DNA of 48,560 bases from assembly GCA_003963115.1 (NCBI GenBank), contig RXJQ01000045.1, positions 1 through 48,560 of the forward strand, given 5' to 3'. The notes under the pieces were generated by a model. It ran no database searches. It was not told the DNA's origin and worked only from the letters and a program-made list of their open reading frames with translations. Positions within the stretch are counted from its first letter, which is position 1. Each line of letters begins with the position of its first letter. Position numbers and translations under genes: made by a program. Origin of the DNA: Burkholderiales bacterium (GTDB taxonomy: Bacteria; Pseudomonadota; Gammaproteobacteria; Burkholderiales; Burkholderiaceae_C). Below are positions 42,466-48,560 of this stretch, piece by piece.

Positions 42466-43494
42466 ATGTCTTTGATTCGCACATCCCGCCACGCCTCGCA
42501 TCCGGACAGCGGGATGACCGTTGCCGCGCCCAGCGAGATCACGCCACGCCTTGTGTACGATGGCCGTCGCAGCTGGCTCAAGGAGGCCGCGGTGCTGGGT
42601 GGCGGACTGGCTTCCGGGTTGCTGTCACTGGATGCGGCCCAGGCGCAGGCGGGGCAGGTGGTCAAACGCCCTGGCAAGTTGGCCGCCTTGCCTGGTGCGC
42701 ACAGCGCCGTGCCCAATGCCTATGCCATGGACAAGCTCACGCCCTATGAGGACGTGACCAGCTACAACAACTTCTACGAGTTCGGTACGGACAAGTCCGA
42801 CCCCGCCGAGAATGCGCACACGCTTAAGCCCCGCCCCTGGGCGTTGAGTATCGAAGGCGAAGTGGGCAAGCCACTCAAGCTGGGTCTCGATGACCTGCTC
42901 AAGCTGGGTGCGATGGAAGAGCGCATCTACCGCCTGCGTTGCGTGGAGGGTTGGTCCATGGTGATCCCGTGGGTCGGATATTCCTTGTCCACCTTGATCC
43001 AGCGGGCGCAACCCACAAGCAAGGCCAAGTACGTCGAGTTCGTCAGCCTGGCCGATGCCAAACAGATGCCGGGCGTGAGCCGGGGCATCCTGGACTGGCC
43101 CTATGTGGAAGGCCTGCGCATCGACGAGGCCATGCACCCGCTGGTGATGATCGCCTTTGGCCTGTATGGCGAGATCCTGCCCAATCAGAACGGGGCGCCG
43201 CTGCGCCTGGTCGTGCCTTGGAAGTATGGCTTCAAGAGCGCCAAGTCCATCGTCAAGATCCGACTGGTCGAGAAGGAGCCGCTCTCCTCATGGACCAAGG
43301 CCAATCCAAATGAATACGGCTTTTACTCGAACGTGAACCCCAAGGTGGACCACCCGCGCTGGAGCCAGGCCACCGAGCGCCGCATTGGCGACGGTGGTTT
43401 CTTCACGCCGCGCAAGGCCACGCTGATGTTCAATGGCTACGAGGCCCAGGTGGGGCAGCTCTATGCCGGCATGGATTTGAAGAAGTATTTCTGA
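42466..43494 (+). CDS. msrP: protein-methionine-sulfoxide reductase, catalytic subunit MsrP
   Basis: 342 residues; AGGAG seven bases upstream. A Tat-type signal ([21 protein letters not shown]) exports the folded molybdopterin protein to the periplasm. The sulfite-oxidase-like domain has the molybdenum-ligand cysteine in [15 protein letters not shown] and the family segments [24 protein letters not shown] and [11 protein letters not shown]. It repairs oxidised methionine in envelope proteins with electrons from MsrQ. Its stop shares one base with the msrQ start (TGATG), showing tight coupling. Confidence 0.94.
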   Translation: MSLIRTSRHASHPDSGMTVAAPSEITPRLVYDGRRSWLKEAAVLGGGLASGLLSLDAAQAQAGQVVKRPGKLAALPGAHSAVPNAYAMDKLTPYEDVTSYNNFYEFGTDKSDPAENAHTLKPRPWALSIEGEVGKPLKLGLDDLLKLGAMEERIYRLRCVEGWSMVIPWVGYSLSTLIQRAQPTSKAKYVEFVSLADAKQMPGVSRGILDWPYVEGLRIDEAMHPLVMIAFGLYGEILPNQNGAPLRLVVPWKYGFKSAKSIVKIRLVEKEPLSSWTKANPNEYGFYSNVNPKVDHPRWSQATERRIGDGGFFTPRKATLMFNGYEAQVGQLYAGMDLKKYF

Positions 43495-44138
43495 TGAAGC
43501 CCTCGACCCCGAACCAGCGCTTGAATGTGCTGTTGCTCAAGCCTTGGGTGAAGCCTCTGCTGTGGCTGTTGTGTGCTGTGCCTTTCATGGTGCTGTTGGG
43601 GCGGGCCCTCACTGAGCAGCTGGGCGCCAACCCGGCTGAAAAGCTCATCCGCAACACGGGCGAGTGGACCTTGCGCTGGCTGTGGCTGACCCTGGCCATC
43701 TCGCCCTTGCGTGATGTGGCTTCACTGCCCGCCTTGCTGCGCTACCGGCGTGCCTTGGGTGTCACGGCCTTTGTGTATGCTGTGCTGCATTTCCTGTCAT
43801 ATGCTTGGCTGGACAAGGGCCTGATCATCGATGACATCGTGCGGGACGTGGTCAAGCGCAACTTCATCCTGGTGGGCATGCTGGCCTTGATTCTGATGAC
43901 CCCGCTGGCGCTGACCTCGTTCAACGCGGCCATCCGCAAGCTGGGTGGCAAGCGTTGGCAGGCTTTGCACAAGCTGGTCTACCTGATTGCCATGCTGGGC
44001 CTGCTGCACTTCTACTGGAAGAAGGCGGCCAAGAACGATGTCGCGGAAGTCATGGTGTATGCGTTGATCCTGGCTGTGCTGCTGGGGTGGCGTGCCTTGC
44101 GAAAAGGTGGTGTGATGGGGATGTTGCGCACGCGTTGA
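43494..44138 (+). CDS. msrQ: MsrQ heme-binding membrane subunit
   Basis: 214 residues with six membrane helices. Heme-ligand histidines lie in VLHFLSYAW, QALHKLVYL and GLLHFYWKK. MsrQ (formerly YedZ) passes electrons from the quinone pool or a flavin reductase to MsrP. The RNTGEWTLRWLWLTLAISPLR start of the core is typical of the family. It is translationally coupled to msrP. Confidence 0.94.
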   Translation: MKPSTPNQRLNVLLLKPWVKPLLWLLCAVPFMVLLGRALTEQLGANPAEKLIRNTGEWTLRWLWLTLAISPLRDVASLPALLRYRRALGVTAFVYAVLHFLSYAWLDKGLIIDDIVRDVVKRNFILVGMLALILMTPLALTSFNAAIRKLGGKRWQALHKLVYLIAMLGLLHFYWKKAAKNDVAEVMVYALILAVLLGWRALRKGGVMGMLRTR

Positions 44139-44143
44139 CGACC

Positions 44144-44605
44144 ATGATCACTTTGCACCGATTCCTTGCCTGCTGCACGCTGTGGTGGCTCAGCGCGGCA
44201 CAGGCTCAAACGCCCACGGCAGACAAGCCACCCGAGATACCGCCCTTCTTCATCGAGGCGGCCGATTGCACGGCGGCATTCGAGGCCAGCGTCAAGGTTC
44301 GCTTGAGAGAGGCCCGCACGCCGGCGCGTGACGAGGCCATCCTCCGCGACACCGAGAAGGGCTTCATCTTCGTGGGCATGGCCTACAAGCAGGGCCTGCG
44401 CAACCCCGAGGCAGATCAACTGCTCCATGCTGCCGAGCAGCGTTGGGAGAAGATGGGCAAGGAGGAGCAGGCCAAGCGCCTGGCTTCGTGTGCATCCAAG
44501 GCCCAGGTGTTGATGGACGATGTGAGCTTCATCGAGCGCTACATCGTGCGCAACCGCGCACAGGCACGTGTGGATCGGCTGCTGAGCAAAGAGAAGCAGC
44601 CCTGA
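44144..44605 (+). CDS. small secreted protein of unknown function
   Basis: 153 residues from MITLHRFLACCTLWWLSAAQAQ, a signal peptide ending AQA-QT. The mature part is mostly helical and charged. Two cysteines (AADCTAAF and LASCASKA) could form a disulfide. I do not recognise a family. It begins five bases after msrQ, so it is probably co-transcribed with msrPQ and may act in the periplasm. Confidence 0.72.
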   Translation: MITLHRFLACCTLWWLSAAQAQTPTADKPPEIPPFFIEAADCTAAFEASVKVRLREARTPARDEAILRDTEKGFIFVGMAYKQGLRNPEADQLLHAAEQRWEKMGKEEQAKRLASCASKAQVLMDDVSFIERYIVRNRAQARVDRLLSKEKQP

Positions 44606-44628
44606 GCACATTGACTTGGAGAACAGGC

Positions 44629-45675
44629 ATGGCCTTGACGCTGCAAGACTGGTTGTCGATAGACTGGCCCCTCATCCAGGCCCCGATGGCGGGTGTGCAG
44701 GGCAGTGCCCTGGCCATCGCCGTGGGGCAGGCTGGCGGATTGGGCTCGCTGCCCTGCGCGATGCTGACCCCGGATGCCATGAAGCAGGAGCTGAGCCGCA
44801 TCCGGGAGGCACTGGGTGGCAAGCCCTACAACGTCAATTTCTTCTGCCATGCGCAGCCCGCGGCCGATGCGCAGGCCGAGCGGGGCTGGCGTGAGGCGCT
44901 CGCGCCGTACTACGCCGAGTTCGACGTAGACCCTGCGCAGATTGGTTCGGGGCCGGGGCGCCTGCCGTTCAGCCATGAAGCCGCTGACGCGTTGGAGGAC
45001 TTCAAGCCCGCCGTGGTGAGCTTCCATTTCGGCTTGCCCACGCCGGATCTGCTGGCGCGTGTGAAGGCCTGGGGCGCCAAGGTGCTGTCTTCGGCCACCA
45101 CGGTGGAGGAGGCGTGCTGGCTGGTTGCGCATGGGGCTGATGCCGTCATCGCGCAAGGCCTGGAGGCGGGTGGGCACCGGGGGCACTTCCTCACTGATGA
45201 CCTCAGCGTGCAGATGGGCACGATGGCCTTGTTGCCGCAGATCGTGGCTGCGGTCGATGTGCCGGTGATCGCCGCCGGTGGCATCGCCGATGCCGAAGGC
45301 GTGGCGGCGGCCATGGGCATGGGCGCGGCTGGCGTGCAGATCGGCACGGCCTACATGCTGTGCCCCGAGTCGACGACCTCGGCGATCCACCGTGCGGCGC
45401 TCCAAAGCGAATCGGCGCGGCACACGGCCTTGACCAATCTGTTCACGGGCCGACCGGCGCGGGGCATCGTCAACCGGCTGATGCGGGAGCTGGGGCCGAT
45501 CAGTGCGGTGGCGCCAGCCTTCCCTTTGGCGACAGGTGCGATCGCACCTTTGCGTGCGGCTGCCGAGCAGCGTGGGCTGGGCGATTGCTCTCCTTCGTGG
45601 GCCGGGCAGAACGTCACCGGTTGCCGGGCCGTGCCTGCGGCTGAGTTGACGCGCGAGCTGGTGCGCTATCTGTGA
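44629..45675 (+). CDS. NAD(P)H-dependent flavin oxidoreductase, nitronate-monooxygenase family
   Basis: 348 residues; GGAG ribosome-binding site upstream. A TIM-barrel FMN enzyme: WPLIQAPMAGVQG at the N-terminus, AVVSFHFGLP, VIAQGLEAGGHRGHF (the class I motif), VPVIAAGGIADAEGVAAAMGMGAAGVQIGTAYM for phosphate binding. Class I members oxidise propionate-3-nitronate and related toxins; others are quinone or enoyl-acyl reductases. The class I histidine motif supports nitronate monooxygenase. Its stop overlaps the next gene by four bases (GTGA). Confidence 0.9.
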   Translation: MALTLQDWLSIDWPLIQAPMAGVQGSALAIAVGQAGGLGSLPCAMLTPDAMKQELSRIREALGGKPYNVNFFCHAQPAADAQAERGWREALAPYYAEFDVDPAQIGSGPGRLPFSHEAADALEDFKPAVVSFHFGLPTPDLLARVKAWGAKVLSSATTVEEACWLVAHGADAVIAQGLEAGGHRGHFLTDDLSVQMGTMALLPQIVAAVDVPVIAAGGIADAEGVAAAMGMGAAGVQIGTAYMLCPESTTSAIHRAALQSESARHTALTNLFTGRPARGIVNRLMRELGPISAVAPAFPLATGAIAPLRAAAEQRGLGDCSPSWAGQNVTGCRAVPAAELTRELVRYL

Positions 45676-46673
45676 TCGACCTGCTGCTCCTGTTTGTTCC
45701 TTTCTTTGTGCTGGTGCTGCTGGGCTGGGCGGCGGCACGGGGCAAGCTCCTGCCTCTGGAGGGCATCGGTGCGCTCAACAGCTTCGTGCTGTACTTCGGC
45801 CTGTCGGCCATGGTGTTTCGTCTGAGTGCCAGCGGGGCCTTGATGCAGCCTGGTCTAGCGGGCCTGTTGCTGGCCTATGGTGTGGCGGGCTCGGTGGTGG
45901 CGGTGCTGGCGCTGATATGGGGTGTGCGTGTCGGGCTGGTCCGGCGTGACAGTGGCCTGGTGGCGCTGGTCACGGCCTTTCCCAATACGGGCTTTCTGGG
46001 CCTGCCTTTGTTGACCGGGCTGCTCGGGCCGCATGCGGCTGGCCCCGTCGCGGCCACCTTGATCATCGACGTGCTGATCCTGAGTTCACTGTGCCTGGCC
46101 TGGGCGCACTCGCATGCGGCACGCGAGGTGTTGTCACCGGGCGCAGACTCGCATGAGGCCTGGCATGCGGCCCAGGCTTCGCTCAAGGGCGCCTTGCGCA
46201 ACCCGCTGCTGTGGTCCATGGCTGTGGGCATGCTGGTGGCGGTCTTGGGCCTGCACCTGCCGCATCCGCTGGACGAGACCATCCGCCTGCTGGGCTTGTC
46301 GGCCACGCCCACGGCGCTGTTCACGCTGGGGGCCATGCTGGCGCGTGCGCAGATGCAGCCGCATCAGGGCGGTGTCTTGCCGGCCATCTGGGGGCCCGCG
46401 CTGCTCAAGCTGGTGCTGCACCCGGCCATGGTGTGCGGTGTGGGTTGGGGCTTGCATCGTGCCGGTGTCACGCTGACCGATGCGGGCTTGCTGACCGTGA
46501 CCATGGCGGCGGCCCTGCCATCGGCGAGCAATGTGTCCATGCTGGCGGAACGCGAAGGGGCCAATACCACGCTGGTGGCCCGTGTGATCCTGTGGACCAC
46601 GGCGCTGGCGCTGGTGTCGATCGCGGTGTGGGCGCGTGTGCTCGGGGTTCAGGCGGGGGCGGCCACGACCTGA
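45672..46673 (+). CDS. AEC (auxin efflux carrier) family transporter
   Basis: 333 residues, GTG start overlapping the upstream stop. Ten membrane helices are visible in two sets of five around a polar central loop (about 150-180). The family fold segments PNTGFLGLPLLTGLLG (broken helix 4) and AAALPSASNVSMLAEREG (broken helix 9) are present. AEC proteins export or import small carboxylates such as malate or malonate. The substrate is unknown; coupling to the flavin oxidoreductase suggests removal of a related organic acid. Confidence 0.9.
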   Translation: MIDLLLLFVPFFVLVLLGWAAARGKLLPLEGIGALNSFVLYFGLSAMVFRLSASGALMQPGLAGLLLAYGVAGSVVAVLALIWGVRVGLVRRDSGLVALVTAFPNTGFLGLPLLTGLLGPHAAGPVAATLIIDVLILSSLCLAWAHSHAAREVLSPGADSHEAWHAAQASLKGALRNPLLWSMAVGMLVAVLGLHLPHPLDETIRLLGLSATPTALFTLGAMLARAQMQPHQGGVLPAIWGPALLKLVLHPAMVCGVGWGLHRAGVTLTDAGLLTVTMAAALPSASNVSMLAEREGANTTLVARVILWTTALALVSIAVWARVLGVQAGAATT

Positions 46674-47737
46674 TCGCGTCCCGCGACCTTGCCGCGATAA
46701 AGTGCGGCATCGGCACGGTTGATGGGCGCATCTACGGGCTCGTCGTTCTGGTGGCTGCTGACACCGAAGGTCATGCGGACCTTGATGTGTGTGTCGTTGA
46801 AGGGCACCTCGATGGTCGAGATCTGTTTGCGCAGGCGCTCGGCCACGCTTTGGGCCACCTCCAGAGAGGCGTCGGGCATGAGGACGAGGAACTCCTCGCC
46901 ACCCCAGCGGGCCACGCTGTCTTGCTCACGCAGGGCCTGGCGCAAGGTCTGGCTGACCGCTTGCAGCACGGCGTCGCCGGCCGCGTGGCCATGCTGGTCG
47001 TTGATGGATTTGAAGTGGTCGATGTCGGCCAGCACGAAGGCCAGTGGCGCGGGGTGGCGCTTGCGTTGCAAGAGCTCGTACTCGGCCACTTCCAGCAAGC
47101 TGCGGCGGTTGAGCAACTGGGTGAGCGGGTCGGTGGTGGCCAGCAGGCGCAGCTCGCGCTCGGCCTTCATCACCAGCTTCATGTAGATACTGGCCAGGTA
47201 AGCCAGCAGCAGGAAGGTCGTGGCGATGTTGAAGTAGCGCAGCATCGACAGCATGTCTTTGCTCAGCACGTCCAGCGGCGGCAACTCGCGCATGGTGTAG
47301 TCCATGCCGATGTAGAGCACCAGCAGCAGGCTGATCAAAGCCGCTCTGAACCAGGGCAGTTTCATTCTGCTGATGACGACGACCGGTACGGTCACCAGCA
47401 GGTAGTAGTGGAAGCCGCTGTCCCAGCCGATCACGCGCACGGCCAGCATGGCGTGCCCGAGGATCTCCAGCACGATCAGGCTGGTGGCCAGCATATTGCG
47501 ACGCAGCCGCAGGCAGACGTAGCTGAAGCCGAATAGCAGCACGCTGCCGACGTTGATCAGGGCCAGGGTCTTGGCACCCATGCCGTAGAACAGACCGACG
47601 AAGAGCACATGCGTGGCGCCGGCCACGAGGGCGATCTGGTACATCAGCTTCCAGAATGCGGAAGCGGTCTTGGATGGCCCGGTGCGCTCTGGTGTGGGGC
47701 GCGCGGGCGTTCGGGCGGTGGGCGGGCTGCTCGACAT
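46649..47737 (-). CDS. membrane-bound diguanylate cyclase (GGDEF)
   Basis: 362 residues; GGAG five bases upstream. About six membrane helices (residues 30-195) form a sensory part without a recognised family. The GGDEF domain (about 205-355) starts ATTDPLTQLLNRRSL and has the active-site motif GGEEF. An inhibitory RxxD site (REQD) lies exactly five residues before it, so product feedback by cyclic-di-GMP is expected. It makes c-di-GMP, controlling motility and biofilm. It overlaps the convergent AEC gene by 25 bases. No EAL domain is present. Confidence 0.94.
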   Translation of the reverse strand: MSSSPPTARTPARPTPERTGPSKTASAFWKLMYQIALVAGATHVLFVGLFYGMGAKTLALINVGSVLLFGFSYVCLRLRRNMLATSLIVLEILGHAMLAVRVIGWDSGFHYYLLVTVPVVVISRMKLPWFRAALISLLLVLYIGMDYTMRELPPLDVLSKDMLSMLRYFNIATTFLLLAYLASIYMKLVMKAERELRLLATTDPLTQLLNRRSLLEVAEYELLQRKRHPAPLAFVLADIDHFKSINDQHGHAAGDAVLQAVSQTLRQALREQDSVARWGGEEFLVLMPDASLEVAQSVAERLRKQISTIEVPFNDTHIKVRMTFGVSSHQNDEPVDAPINRADAALYRGKVAGRDQVVAAPA

Positions 47738-47884
47738 CGTCTCCGCTTATCGGCGGCGACGTGTCGGGCTTGAGTCCGTTTGCCTGGGCTGGCTGAAACT
47801 TCGCGGGCTAAACCGAGATGGACAGCGCGATTTGTCCGGTATAGCCGGCTGCCACGCTGCTGCTGCCCGCCTCATGCTGCTGCT

Positions 47885-48560
47885 TCATGTGCGCTTGGTG
47901 TCCGCTTTGACATGGTGGTGGCCGCCGCTGCGATGCAGCACGCCCTTGAGCGCCACGCCAGTGTGCGTGCCCTTGGCGACGATGTCATCCGGCGTGCCCT
48001 GGGCTGCGACCTTGCCGCCGCCTGTGCCGCCTTCGGGGCCCATGTCGATGATCCAGTCGGCTTCTGCGATCAGGTCGAGGTCGTGCTCGATGACGACGAC
48101 GCTGTGACCGCCATCGACCAGGCGGTGCAGCACGCGGATGAGCTTTTCTACGTCGGCCAGATGCAGGCCCACGGTCGGCTCGTCGAGCACGTACAGCGTG
48201 TGCGGTGCTCGGCTGCGCCGGGCCGCCCCAAGCAGCCGATCTCCCTCGGGGGGCGACGCCGAAGGCGTCTGGGGGTCGAAGGTTTGGCCACGACGCGTGA
48301 TGTCGTCGCGCACCTTGCTCAGCTCGGTCACCAGCTTGATGCGTTGCGCCTCGCCGCCCGACAGCGTGGGCGAGGGCTGGCCCAGCGTGAGGTAGCCCAG
48401 GCCCACGTCCTGCAAGAGCCTGAGCGGGTGCGCGATAGAGGGCATGGAAGCGAAGAACAGGGCGGCCTCGTCCACCTCCATCTTGAGCACGTCGCCGATG
48501 TGCTTGCCGCGCCAGGTGGCGGCCAGCGTCTCCGGGTTGAAGCGCATGCCGTTGCAGGCA
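47885..48560 (-). CDS. second UvrA-like protein, C-terminal part (5' end outside window)
   Basis: The frame enters from the right edge ([19 protein letters not shown] is the last zinc-module region) and ends at 47885. The C-terminal ABC module is visible: [31 protein letters not shown], then [43 protein letters not shown]. It differs from the uvrA at 6688 (long [22 protein letters not shown] wording), so it is a UvrA2-type paralogue, often very long in Burkholderiales. Between the signature and the D-loop it carries about 25 extra residues ([20 protein letters not shown] and more) encoded by a REP-like repeat. Whether the protein still works is unknown. Confidence 0.9.
   Translation of the reverse strand, partial: ACNGMRFNPETLAATWRGKHIGDVLKMEVDEAALFFASMPSIAHPLRLLQDVGLGYLTLGQPSPTLSGGEAQRIKLVTELSKVRDDITRRGQTFDPQTPSASPPEGDRLLGAARRSRAPHTLYVLDEPTVGLHLADVEKLIRVLHRLVDGGHSVVVIEHDLDLIAEADWIIDMGPEGGTGGGKVAAQGTPDDIVAKGTHTGVALKGVLHRSGGHHHVKADTKRT
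48211..48277 (-). repeat. REP-like repeat inside the uvrA2-like coding sequence
   Basis: On the minus strand hairpin GACGCC-TTC-GGCGTC is followed by CCCCCCGAGGGAG and a longer stem GGCTGC/GCAGCC. This is the layout of the Comamonadaceae-type repeat also seen at 20723-20800. It lies wholly in frame and adds about 25 codons between the ABC signature and the Walker B strand. Confidence 0.66.

Overview
The window is GC-rich chromosomal DNA from a betaproteobacterium. It most likely belongs to the Burkholderiales, in the Comamonadaceae/Sphaerotilaceae (Leptothrix-Aquabacterium-Rubrivivax) neighbourhood. This is inferred from gene order (recA-recX-sucC-sucD-terC, then a type IV pilin), a methionine synthase lacking its homocysteine domain, a second UvrA-like protein, and hairpin repeats of the CCCCCTCAAGGGGG kind typical of Comamonadaceae. 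No rRNA, tRNA, CRISPR array, transposase or prophage gene was seen.

Layout. 0-6.7 kb: two FtsX-type ABC permeases, a fumarylacetoacetate-hydrolase-family enzyme, and a TetR regulator divergent from a secreted alpha/beta hydrolase with two clear palindromic operators between them. This part also holds two copies, in opposite orientation, of a 567-666 bp hairpin-rich intergenic element (1404-1970 and 5943-6608). 6.7-17.7 kb: uvrA on the plus strand, then a minus-strand run reading patatin phospholipase, a small DUF465 protein, metH, DUF1800 lipoprotein and DUF1501 Tat protein. 17.8-22.6 kb: recA with a LexA-like box, recX, sucC, sucD, terC. 22.6-26.6 kb: a Ser/Thr signalling set (kinase, PP2C phosphatase, FHA protein, metallo-beta-lactamase-fold enzyme). 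26.6-28.1 kb: a type IV pilin with a sigma-54-type promoter, a strong terminator and a TfpX/TfpZ-like accessory protein, in DNA of lower GC. 28.2-31.4 kb: tkt and gap. 31.4-36.1 kb: a large membrane protein resembling eukaryotic GPI ethanolamine-phosphate transferases, followed by a subtilisin-family protease with a Gly-rich C-terminal sorting tail. 36.1-41.2 kb: a minus-strand SET methyltransferase-birA-SPOR cluster divergent from topoisomerase III. 41.2-48.6 kb: an orphan PstS-like protein, msrP-msrQ, a small secreted protein, a nitronate-monooxygenase-family enzyme, an AEC transporter, a diguanylate cyclase and the 3' end of a second uvrA-like gene.

The most striking items are these. (1) The paired composite inverted-repeat element, whose modules keep their stems through compensatory base changes and share an invariant 12-nt motif. 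(2) The GPI-transferase-like protein next to a protease with a GlyGly-CTERM-like tail, which suggests a bacterial ethanolamine-phosphate surface-anchoring step. (3) A REP-like repeat apparently inserted in frame in the uvrA-like gene at the right edge. (4) The kinase/phosphatase/FHA set with a candidate phospho-switch threonine. (5) A SET methyltransferase beside a topoisomerase with a histone-H1-like lysine tail.

Most genes are ordinary housekeeping genes. All functional claims rest on motifs and domain order read by eye; no database search was run.
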